Source: an uncultured Oscillospiraceae bacterium (GTDB lineage: Bacteria; Bacillota; Clostridia; Oscillospirales; Oscillospiraceae). Taken from it: a stretch of 5,011 nt of DNA. Below the pieces are notes generated by a model. The model saw nothing but the letters and a program-made list of their open reading frames with translations. It did no database searches and was not told the origin of the DNA. Below are positions 1-5,011 of the stretch, piece by piece. The translations under genes were made by a program, and so were the position numbers. The stretch covers positions 1 through 5,011 of the forward strand of contig CANQKJ010000162.1 of assembly GCA_947624465.1 (NCBI GenBank), given 5' to 3'. The stretch's first letter is position 1. Each line of letters begins with the position of its first letter.

Positions 1-1029
1 GATGGCGAAGCCGATGCCCTCGATGCTGGCCTCGGAGGTGTCGCCGTTGTTGGAGTACTTGGCGGAGGTGATGCCGCACACCCGGCCGTAGCTGTCGAAC
101 AGGGGGCCGCCGGAGTTGCCGGAGTTGATGGTGCAGTTGGTCTGGATATAATTCATCACGGTGCCGTCGGTCATGGTGATGGAGCGGCCGGTGGCGGATA
201 CGGTGCCGGAGGTCAGGGAGAAGGACAGGGTGCCCAGGGCGTTGCCGATGGTACACACCGTTTCGCCCACCACCAGGTCGTCGGAGTCGCCGATGACCAC
301 GGGCTTCAGGCCGGTGACGCCGTCGATCTTCAGCACCGCCACATCGTTCAGCTCCTCCGCGCCGATGAGCTTGGCCTCATAGCTCTCCCCGTTGTTCAGG
401 GTGACCTGGATCTCCTCGGCGCCCTCGATCACATGGTTGTTGGTGACGATGTAGCCTTCCTCGCTGATGATGAAACCGGAGCCGGCGCCGGCGGTCTGGT
501 ACTCCCGGCCGTACATATAGGTGTAGCCCCGAACGGTGATGCACACGCAGGAGTCGGCGTAGGCGGCGTTGATCTCCGCCAGGGACATGGGGGTGAGGCC
601 GTCGGCCTTGTGGATGTCCACCGGCCGGGGGTCGGTGGTGTTCTGATAGATGCTGACGGGGGTTTTGTCCCCGGCGCTTCCACCGCCGCTCACCGCGTTG
701 AAGAGGGCCGCTCCGCCGAAGCCGGCCCCGGTGCCGATGAGGGCGCAGGCCAGGACCGCGGCGATGACCTTGGCCGCGCCGCCTTTTTTCTTCTGCTTTG
801 GGGCCTGGGGCGGGGTGGAGACGGGCGGGGGAGTGGGCGTGCCGCCGTAGGGGGGCACGTAGCTGTACCGGTAGGAGCCGGTGTCCCGGTCGAAGCCGCC
901 GGACTGATAGCCGCCGTTATAGCTGGGGCCGCCGGACCAGCCCTGGCCGCTCCGCCCGTTGTCCACGGGAGTGTGGTCGCCGCCGTTATTGTCCTCGGGA
1001 TAGTAGCCGTTGTTGAATTGATCGTCCAT
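1..1029 (-). CDS. htrA: HtrA/DegP-type membrane-anchored serine protease, S1C family (C-terminus beyond window)
   Basis: This is an envelope quality-control protease that would degrade misfolded proteins on the outer face of the membrane. The gene runs off the window start, so 343 residues are visible. Residues 1-83 are a Gly/Asn/Tyr/Pro-rich, low-complexity cytoplasmic tail ending in a basic KQKKK stretch. Residues 86-110 form one hydrophobic, Ala/Gly-rich membrane anchor. After a linker, the trypsin-like domain begins near residue 155. The catalytic triad is visible: His199 in TNNHV, Asp229 in LNDVAVLKI and Ser306 in NSGNSGGPL. The expected PDZ domain would lie outside the window. The ATG at 1029 is preceded by AAAGGAG at 9-nt spacing, which fixes the start. 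The oxyanion-side motif reads QTNCTINSGNSGG rather than the common QTDAAINPGNSGG. The gene is downstream of the AI-2E gene on the same strand but separated by 167 bp with a hairpin, so it is probably its own unit. The family assignment is firm; substrates are unknown. Confidence 0.95.
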   Translation of the reverse strand, partial: MDDQFNNGYYPEDNNGGDHTPVDNGRSGQGWSGGPSYNGGYQSGGFDRDTGSYRYSYVPPYGGTPTPPPVSTPPQAPKQKKKGGAAKVIAAVLACALIGTGAGFGGAALFNAVSGGGSAGDKTPVSIYQNTTDPRPVDIHKADGLTPMSLAEINAAYADSCVCITVRGYTYMYGREYQTAGAGSGFIISEEGYIVTNNHVIEGAEEIQVTLNNGESYEAKLIGAEELNDVAVLKIDGVTGLKPVVIGDSDDLVVGETVCTIGNALGTLSFSLTSGTVSATGRSITMTDGTVMNYIQTNCTINSGNSGGPLFDSYGRVCGITSAKYSNNGDTSEASIEGIGFAI

Positions 1030-1038
1030 GACGAAAAA

Positions 1039-1045
1039 CTCCTTT
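1039..1045 (-). promoter_or_regulatory. Ribosome binding site of htrA
   Basis: On the minus strand this reads AAAGGAG, 9 nt before the ATG at 1029. It is a strong Shine-Dalgarno match and supports that start codon. Confidence 0.85.
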
Positions 1046-1078
1046 CATGGCGGACCGTGATATCCGTCTGCTGAGGGT

Positions 1079-1110
1079 AAGATATCGCGAAAATGTGTCC
1101 TTGATGTGTC
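1079..1110 (-). promoter_or_regulatory. Candidate htrA promoter with tandem 7-bp regulator repeat
   Basis: On the minus strand the heptamer GACACAT occurs twice (1104-1110 and 1093-1099), separated by 4 bp, giving an 11-bp period. Eight bases further downstream is TATCTT (1079-1084), a passable -10 element, and no good -35 hexamer lies at the usual distance. Tandem 7-bp repeats with 4-bp spacing are the classic geometry of PhoB/OmpR-family response-regulator sites that replace a -35 box. In Bacillus, htrA is known to be controlled by the OmpR-family regulator CssR. That this repeat is such a site here is an inference from geometry and position; the promoter itself is not certain. Confidence 0.4.
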
Positions 1111-1156
1111 GAAAGTCCGAAACATTTTTGAACAATCCTGCAAAATATTGTGAAGG

Positions 1157-1191
1157 GGCCCGCCTCCCCGGCCAAAACCGGAGGGCTGGCC
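1157..1191 (-). terminator. GC-rich hairpin after the AI-2E gene, possible weak terminator
   Basis: The arms pair as GGCC (1157-1160) with GGCC (1188-1191), then roughly 1162-1167 with 1180-1186, with one mismatch and one bulged base. Two further G-C pairs can form around an AAAA-containing loop. The hairpin starts 5 bp beyond the stop codon of the AI-2E gene, as expected for a transcription stop. In the direction of that gene, however, it is followed by CCTTCACAATATTTTG rather than a clean U-run, so termination may be partial or factor-assisted. Confidence 0.45.
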
Positions 1192-1196
1192 TTTCC

Positions 1197-2420
1197 TCAC
1201 TTCCCGGCGGGCGGCTCAGGCTTGTTTTCGTCCTCTTTGGGGGGCTTTCTGCCCGCCCGGAGGATGGCCATGGTGTCGTTCACGGCCAGGCGTACGTCGT
1301 CCATGGCGGGGCGGAAGATGCCCAGCTTGCCCAGGTTGATGACCACCAGCAGCAGCAGGGGGCCGAAGATCATCCCCAGCACGCCCCCCAGCTTCATGCC
1401 CACGTAGATGCCCACCAGGGAGAGGATGGGGGAGAGGCCGGTCTGGTCGCCCAGCACCTTGGGGCCGGCCACCTGCCGGAACAGGGCGATGACGCCCCAG
1501 ATGATCATCAGGCCGATGGCCGAGGCGTAGCGACCCAAAATCAGGTCGATGACCGCCCAGGGGACCATCACCGTGCCCGCGCCCACGATGGGGATAAAGT
1601 CCAGCACGGCGAGGCCGAAGGCGATGAGCAGGCCATAGTTGTTGCCCATGAACATAAAGCCCACGGTGAGGATGATGAACACCACCAGGGACATGAGGAA
1701 CTGGCTCTTGAGGTAGCCGCCGAAGGCGGCCACGCAGATGTTCCGGGCGGAGCGGGTGAAGTCCCGCACCTCGGCGGGCATCCGGTCGGTGACCTGGAAC
1801 CGGTAGCGGGGGTACTCGCCGGTGATGAAATAGCTGGCCATCACGAACACGATGAGGGCCACCACGAACCCGGACACGCCGGAGACCAGGTCGGGGGCAT
1901 GGCCCATGAGGCGGGTGAGCCAGCCGGAGAGGTCCAGGGACTGGAACCAGCGGCCCAGCAGCTCCAGCAGGCCCTCCCCGGAGGAGAGCAGCTCCGGCGG
2001 CAGGGGGATGACCTTCCCCACCTGGTCCAGCCAGCGGCCCACGGTGGCCCACACGGTGTCCAGGCCGTTCATCAGGTCGTCCAGCAGGGACTGCCGGTTG
2101 TCGAACAGGGAGGTGATCTGGGACACCGCCACCCAGCCCACCCCGAACAGGACGCCCCCGATGACGGCGAACACCAGGATGATGAGGATCAGGGAGATGG
2201 CTTTGCGCTTCAGGGGCAGCTTATGCTGGAGCCACCGCACCGCCGGGTTCAGGCACCAGGCCACGATGAGGGCCAGCACAAAGGGGAACAGCAGGGACAG
2301 CAGGGGCAGCCCCACCAGGAAGAACAGCAGGACGGCGGCCGCGGTCAGCGCCAGCCGGATCACCAGCCGGAGCCAGAGCTGGCCGCGCTCCGGCCAGGAG
2401 AGCTGGGGAGTTTGCTCCAT
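1197..2420 (-). CDS. AI-2E family (DUF20, PerM/YtvI-like) integral membrane protein
   Basis: This is a complete 407-residue polytopic membrane protein of the AI-2 exporter superfamily. The architecture is typical: two N-terminal hydrophobic segments (about 19-57), a third at 74-97, a long loop (about 101-180) on one side of the membrane, one segment at 181-200, then a C-terminal hydrophobic block of several segments (about 238-360). The family hallmarks are present: DFIPIVGAGTVMVPWA at 274-289 and GPKVLGDQTGLSP at 319-331. The IPIVGAGTVMVPWA wording most resembles the YtvI branch found in spore formers, but the substrate and a sporulation role are unproven. The C-terminus is a hydrophilic, Lys/Pro/Glu-rich tail (391-407). 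The ATG start has AAGGAGG at 8-nt spacing. It follows the AEC transporter gene by 58 bp on the same strand and is likely co-transcribed with it. Some family members export autoinducer-2 and others are Na+/H+ antiporters, so the name should not be read as function. Confidence 0.93.
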   Translation of the reverse strand: MEQTPQLSWPERGQLWLRLVIRLALTAAAVLLFFLVGLPLLSLLFPFVLALIVAWCLNPAVRWLQHKLPLKRKAISLILIILVFAVIGGVLFGVGWVAVSQITSLFDNRQSLLDDLMNGLDTVWATVGRWLDQVGKVIPLPPELLSSGEGLLELLGRWFQSLDLSGWLTRLMGHAPDLVSGVSGFVVALIVFVMASYFITGEYPRYRFQVTDRMPAEVRDFTRSARNICVAAFGGYLKSQFLMSLVVFIILTVGFMFMGNNYGLLIAFGLAVLDFIPIVGAGTVMVPWAVIDLILGRYASAIGLMIIWGVIALFRQVAGPKVLGDQTGLSPILSLVGIYVGMKLGGVLGMIFGPLLLLVVINLGKLGIFRPAMDDVRLAVNDTMAILRAGRKPPKEDENKPEPPAGK

Positions 2421-2428
2421 GAGAGGGA

Positions 2429-2435
2429 CCTCCTT
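2429..2435 (-). promoter_or_regulatory. Ribosome binding site of the AI-2E family gene
   Basis: The minus strand reads AAGGAGG, 8 nt before the ATG at 2420. This is a full-consensus Shine-Dalgarno and fixes the start. Confidence 0.9.
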
Positions 2436-2463
2436 AAGCGTGTTTCGCGTGAGAGATCGTTCG

Positions 2464-2478
2464 CGCGGGCGGCCCGCG
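2464..2478 (-). repeat. Perfect GC palindrome between the two transporter genes
   Basis: CGCGGGC and GCCCGCG face each other around a single central base, and the last base abuts the TGA stop codon of the AEC gene (2479-2481). As RNA it could form a 6-bp all-GC stem with a 3-nt loop. There is no U-run after it in the direction of transcription, so it is not a standard intrinsic terminator. It could be a transcript-stabilising or attenuating hairpin between co-transcribed genes, or a protein-binding palindrome. Confidence 0.5.
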
Positions 2479-3405
2479 TCATCCCGCCAGCGCCCGGGCC
2501 AGCAGGGCGGCCAGGGGCAGGGTGAGGACGCACAGCAGGGTGGACAGAGTGAGCTGCCGGGCGGCCAGGCCCGCGTCCCGCCCCATGCTCTGGGCGAACA
2601 GGCTGTTGATGCCGGCGGTGGGGCAGCCGGCGAGGATGACCACGGTCACATAGACCACCCGGTCCAGCCGGAAGGGGAGGAGGACCAGAGCGGTCAGCAC
2701 CGGCAGGCCGATGAGCTTGATGGCGGAGACCAGGTACAGCCGCCGGTCCCGGAAGGCGGCGGCCAGATCGCTGGAGGCCATCTGCCCGCCGATGACCACC
2801 ATGGCCAGAGGGGTGTTCAGACTGCCCAGATAGCCCACCGCGCTGCCCACCGGAGCGGGGAGGCGCAGGTCCAGCAGGTACAGCCCCACGGCGATCACAA
2901 AGCCGATGACGCCGGGGTTCAGCACCGCCTTTTTGGGGGAGAAGGCCCCCTTGCCGCCGATGACCGCCGCGCCGTGGGTGAAGGTCATCACGTTGAAGAC
3001 CACCAGGTTCATGGCGGCCACCATGGCGGCCTCGTTCCCCATGACCGACTGGATCAGGGGCAGGCCCATGAAGCCCACGTTGCCGTAGATGGAGGAGCAG
3101 CGCAGCACGCCCCGGGTCTGCTCGCCCTCGCGGGGGAACAGAGGGACGGACAGGGCCATGTACAAAAGATAGACGCCCGCCAGCGCCAGCAGGGAGACGA
3201 TCAGCTGCCCGTCCACCGACCGGGAGCGCTCCACCTGGAACACGTCGATCATGGTGGCGGGGATGACGGCGGTGAGCAGCAGCCTGGACATCTGGGACAG
3301 GGTGCCGTCGCTGAGCAGGCACTTTTTCCCGAAGAGGAAGCCCACCGACATGAGCAGAAACAGGGTCAGCACCGAGCCGGCCACCACCAGTATTTCCTGA
3401 AGCAT
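2479..3405 (-). CDS. AEC family transporter (auxin efflux carrier/malate permease-like)
   Basis: This is a complete 308-residue permease, close to the usual 300-320 residues of bacterial AEC carriers, which move small organic anions such as malate. It is hydrophobic nearly throughout, in two halves joined by a more polar stretch around residues 145-163. Recognisable family motifs are IYGNVGFMGLPL at 106-117, NTPLAMVVIGGQMA at 197-210, and a Pro-containing break AGCPTAGINSLFAQ at 259-272 followed by MGRD at 274-277, like the S-P-T-A-N-S motif of relatives. The ATG at 3405 was chosen because AGAGAGGG lies 9 nt upstream. A longer frame beginning with TTG at 3453 has no ribosome site and overlaps the promoter's -10 edge. 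A consensus sigma-A promoter lies about 50 bp upstream. It is probably the first gene of a unit with the AI-2E gene, and divergent from the ABC exporter. The substrate cannot be read from sequence. Confidence 0.92.
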   Translation of the reverse strand: MLQEILVVAGSVLTLFLLMSVGFLFGKKCLLSDGTLSQMSRLLLTAVIPATMIDVFQVERSRSVDGQLIVSLLALAGVYLLYMALSVPLFPREGEQTRGVLRCSSIYGNVGFMGLPLIQSVMGNEAAMVAAMNLVVFNVMTFTHGAAVIGGKGAFSPKKAVLNPGVIGFVIAVGLYLLDLRLPAPVGSAVGYLGSLNTPLAMVVIGGQMASSDLAAAFRDRRLYLVSAIKLIGLPVLTALVLLPFRLDRVVYVTVVILAGCPTAGINSLFAQSMGRDAGLAARQLTLSTLLCVLTLPLAALLARALAG

Positions 3406-3422
3406 AGGGACGATCCCTCTCT
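3406..3422 (-). promoter_or_regulatory. Ribosome binding site of the AEC gene, overlapped by a small inverted repeat
   Basis: The minus strand shows AGAGAGGG (3415-3422), ending 9 nt before the ATG. Its AGGG end is also the left arm of AGGGA-TCG-TCCCT (3406-3418), a 5-bp inverted repeat filling the space between the Shine-Dalgarno and the start codon. If the hairpin forms, it would cover part of the ribosome site; its stem is short and the effect may be slight. Confidence 0.6.
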
Positions 3423-3455
3423 CTGTTTCAACGGTCTGAAATTTCGCCGCCAAAT

Positions 3456-3484
3456 ATTATAGCCTAAACCGGGCCGATTGACAA
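3456..3484 (-). promoter_or_regulatory. Sigma-A promoter of the AEC/AI-2E unit
   Basis: On the minus strand TTGTCA (3479-3484, five of six consensus bases) is followed after exactly 17 bp by TATAAT (3456-3461, perfect). The predicted transcript start is near 3449, leaving a leader of about 44 nt before the ATG at 3405. The fit to consensus and the position upstream of the gene make this a confident call. Confidence 0.85.
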
Positions 3485-3506
3485 GCCCGAACCCTTCGGG
3501 TATACT
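3478..3506 (+). promoter_or_regulatory. Sigma-A promoter of the ABC exporter gene
   Basis: TTGACA (3478-3483, perfect) is followed after exactly 17 bp by TATACT (3501-3506, five of six). The predicted transcript start is near 3513, giving a leader of about 30 nt. Its -35 hexamer shares five of six base pairs with the -35 of the opposite-strand promoter. Confidence 0.85.
3486..3500. promoter_or_regulatory. Inverted repeat in the promoter spacer, candidate operator
   Basis: CCCGAA (3486-3491) and TTCGGG (3495-3500) form a perfect 6-bp inverted repeat around CCC. It lies entirely between the -35 and -10 of the plus-strand promoter and directly upstream of the -35 of the minus-strand promoter. 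A dimeric regulator bound here would block the ABC exporter promoter and could affect the other one. No regulator gene is present in the window, so the operator role is inferred from position. Confidence 0.4.
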
Positions 3507-3527
3507 GGTTCCCAAAAGAGATCGGGG

Positions 3528-3535
3528 AAAAGGAG
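3528..3535 (+). promoter_or_regulatory. Ribosome binding site that decides the ABC exporter start
   Basis: AAAAGGAG ends at 3535. The first in-frame ATG (3538) is only 2 nt away, too close for normal initiation, whereas the second ATG (3544) is 8 nt away. The second is therefore the more likely start. Confidence 0.75.
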
Positions 3536-3543
3536 CGATGCGC

Positions 3544-5011
3544 ATGGAGTCCGAGCGGTTCCGCCGGGGATATGTCCCCATCTTTTTATCCTATTACAGA
3601 CCCCATCTGCGCCTGTTCCTGCTGGATATGGCGTGCGCCCTGGGGATCGCCCTGGTGGATCTGGCCTTCCCCTACGCCTCCCGGCAGGCTCTGAACGAGC
3701 TGCTGCCCAAAAACCTCTACGGGGCCTTTTTCGCGGTGATGGCCCTCCTGCTGCTGGCCTACGCCCTCCGGGCGGTGATGCAGTATATCGTCACCTACTA
3801 CGGCCACATGATGGGGGTCCGCATCGAGGCGGACATCCGCAGCGACCTGTTCCATCATATGCAGGACCTGTCCTTCTCCTTCTACGATAAGAACCGCACC
3901 GGCCAGCTCATGAGCCGGGTCACCAACGACCTGTTCGAGGTCACAGAGCTTGCCCACCACGGCCCGGAGGACCTGTTCATCTCCACCGTGACGCTGATCG
4001 GGGCCTTCGTGATGATGTGCCTCATCCAGTGGCGGCTGGCCCTGATCGTGTTCGCCGTGGTGCCCATCTTCGTGGCGTTCACGGTGTTCCAGCGCCGCCG
4101 GATGATGAAGGCGTCGGTCCAGGTGAAGCGGAACATGGCGGGCATCAACAACGAGCTGGAGTCGGCCATCTCCGGCATGAGGACCGCCAAGGCATTTGCC
4201 AACGAGGGACAGGAGGAGCAGACATTCCGCCGCTCCAACGAGGATTTCAAGGGGGCCAAGCGGGACTATTACAAAAACATGGGCATCTACAACGGGGGGC
4301 TGGAGTTTGCCCTGCCGGTGATGAACGTGCTGACCATCGCCGCCGGCGGGTTTTTCATCATGCGGGGGCAGATGGACCTGGTGGATCTTGTCACCTTTAC
4401 CCTGTATATCTCCACCTTCCTGACCCCGGTGCGGAAGCTGGCCGCCTTTGTGGAGCAGTTCCTCAACGGCATGGCGGGCTTCAAGCGCTTTGTGGAGCTG
4501 ATGCGGGTGGAACCCGCCGTGAAGGACGCCCCCGGCGCCCTCTCCCTGGACCATGTGGGCGGCGACATCCTCATCGACGACGTGTCCTTCGCCTATGAAG
4601 GCGGCGAGCCGGTGCTGGACCACGTGTCCATCCACATCCCCAGGGGGGAGACGGTGGCGGTGGTGGGGCCCTCCGGGGGCGGCAAGTCCACCCTCTGCCA
4701 GCTCATTCCCCGCTTCTATGACGTGACCGGCGGCCGCATCCTGGTGGACGGGCACGACGTCCGCGCCGTGACCCAGCGGTCCCTGCGGCAGCACATCGGC
4801 ATCGTCCAGCAGGACGTGTTCCTGTTCGCCGGCACCGTGATGGACAACATCCGCTACGGCCGGCCCGACGCCGCGGAGCCGGAGATCATCGAGGCGGCCA
4901 GACGGGCGGAGATCTACGACGATATCATGGCCATGCCCGACGGCTTTCAGACCTATGTGGGGGAGCGGGGGGTGATGCTCTCCGGCGGGCAGAAACAGCG
5001 CATCTCCATCG
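3544..5011 (+). CDS. ABC-type exporter half-transporter, fused TMD-NBD (3' end beyond window)
   Basis: This is an ATP-driven exporter subunit of the MsbA/BmrA/MdlB type, which works as a homo- or heterodimer in the cytoplasmic membrane. The window shows 489 of an expected roughly 580 residues. Six membrane segments are visible at about 25-44, 59-87, 145-163, 164-183, 253-273 and 279-296, with the conserved first intracellular loop TGQLMSRVTND at 119-129. The nucleotide-binding domain follows: A-loop Tyr351, Walker A GPSGGGKST at 375-383, Q-loop Gln423 in IVQQDVFLF, X-loop TYVGERG at 470-476 and signature LSGGQ at 479-483. The sequence ends before Walker B, so catalytic Glu and the H-loop cannot be checked. 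An ATG at 3538 would add two residues but sits 2 nt from the ribosome site. The gene has its own consensus promoter and is divergent from the AEC gene. The substrate (lipid, drug or peptide) is not determinable, and a partner ABC gene may follow downstream. Confidence 0.95.
   Translation, partial: MESERFRRGYVPIFLSYYRPHLRLFLLDMACALGIALVDLAFPYASRQALNELLPKNLYGAFFAVMALLLLAYALRAVMQYIVTYYGHMMGVRIEADIRSDLFHHMQDLSFSFYDKNRTGQLMSRVTNDLFEVTELAHHGPEDLFISTVTLIGAFVMMCLIQWRLALIVFAVVPIFVAFTVFQRRRMMKASVQVKRNMAGINNELESAISGMRTAKAFANEGQEEQTFRRSNEDFKGAKRDYYKNMGIYNGGLEFALPVMNVLTIAAGGFFIMRGQMDLVDLVTFTLYISTFLTPVRKLAAFVEQFLNGMAGFKRFVELMRVEPAVKDAPGALSLDHVGGDILIDDVSFAYEGGEPVLDHVSIHIPRGETVAVVGPSGGGKSTLCQLIPRFYDVTGGRILVDGHDVRAVTQRSLRQHIGIVQQDVFLFAGTVMDNIRYGRPDAAEPEIIEAARRAEIYDDIMAMPDGFQTYVGERGVMLSGGQKQRISI

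Noticed and set aside
433..1074. Plus-strand open frame of 213 codons antisense to htrA
   Set aside because: Gly/Ala/Val-rich shadow of the protease gene. The minus frame carries the intact His-Asp-Ser triad and a ribosome site.
1047..2525. Plus-strand open frame of 492 codons antisense to the AI-2E gene
   Set aside because: Its product is a His/Gln/Gly/Glu-rich low-complexity string with no domain or hydrophobic pattern, and it lies exactly opposite a well-recognised membrane protein. It is a shadow of strong G/C third-position bias.
3405..3453. N-terminal extension of the AEC protein from TTG at 3453
   Set aside because: No Shine-Dalgarno precedes it, it would begin only a few bases from the -10 element, and the extra 16 residues are polar and unlike the family's N-terminus. 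ATG at 3405 has a ribosome site at 9-nt spacing.
1852..3462. Plus-strand open frame of 536 codons antisense to the AI-2E and AEC genes
   Set aside because: It crosses the boundary of two real genes, is low complexity (Gln/Gly/His/Asp-rich), and has no ribosome site. Composition artefact.
3586..4794. Minus-strand open frame of 402 codons antisense to the ABC exporter
   Set aside because: His/Gly/Gln-rich product opposite a clear TMD-NBD exporter, with no plausible start signal. Composition artefact.
1..5011. CRISPR array, insertion sequence, tRNA or rRNA, toxin-antitoxin or phage genes
   Set aside because: I saw no regularly spaced direct repeats, terminal inverted repeats, transposase motifs, tRNA-like cloverleaf or small paired frames outside the four genes. 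The remaining gaps are all under 170 bp.

Overview
The window comes from the chromosome of a GC-rich bacterium. Several points suggest a high-GC member of the Clostridia (Oscillospiraceae/Flavonifractor-like gut Firmicutes): strong AAGGAGG-type ribosome binding sites, near-consensus sigma-A (TTGACA-17-TATAAT type) promoters sitting in short AT-richer islands, strong G/C preference at third codon positions, a YtvI-like AI-2E family membrane protein, and an HtrA with a long cytoplasmic tail ahead of one membrane anchor. The lineage is an inference; no rRNA or other phylogenetic marker is present.

Layout: four protein-coding genes, two of them cut by the window edges. Bases 1-1029 (minus strand) hold the first 343 residues of a membrane-anchored HtrA/DegP-type serine protease; its C-terminal part, where a PDZ domain is expected, lies outside. 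Bases 1030-1196 form an intergenic stretch with a good ribosome binding site, a 7-bp direct repeat at 11-bp period that looks like a response-regulator site, and a GC-rich hairpin behind the next gene. Bases 1197-2420 (minus) encode a complete AI-2E family (DUF20, PerM/YtvI-like) polytopic membrane protein. Fifty-eight bases upstream, 2479-3405 (minus) encode a complete AEC-family (auxin efflux carrier/malate permease-like) transporter. The two transporter genes probably form one transcription unit, read from a consensus promoter at 3456-3484. Bases 3544-5011 (plus) encode the first 489 residues of an ABC-type exporter half-transporter (TMD-NBD, MsbA/BmrA-like), cut after its LSGGQ signature.

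The most informative non-coding piece is 3456-3537. Two divergent sigma-A promoters are arranged back to back so that their -35 hexamers occupy almost the same bases on opposite strands. A perfect 6-3-6 inverted repeat fills the spacer of the plus-strand promoter. This predicts mutually exclusive transcription of the AEC/AI-2E unit and the ABC exporter, possibly under one local regulator.

The genes are ordinary envelope and transport functions. Nothing supports a mobile element, CRISPR array, RNA gene or new defence system. The long open frames antisense to the real genes are composition shadows.
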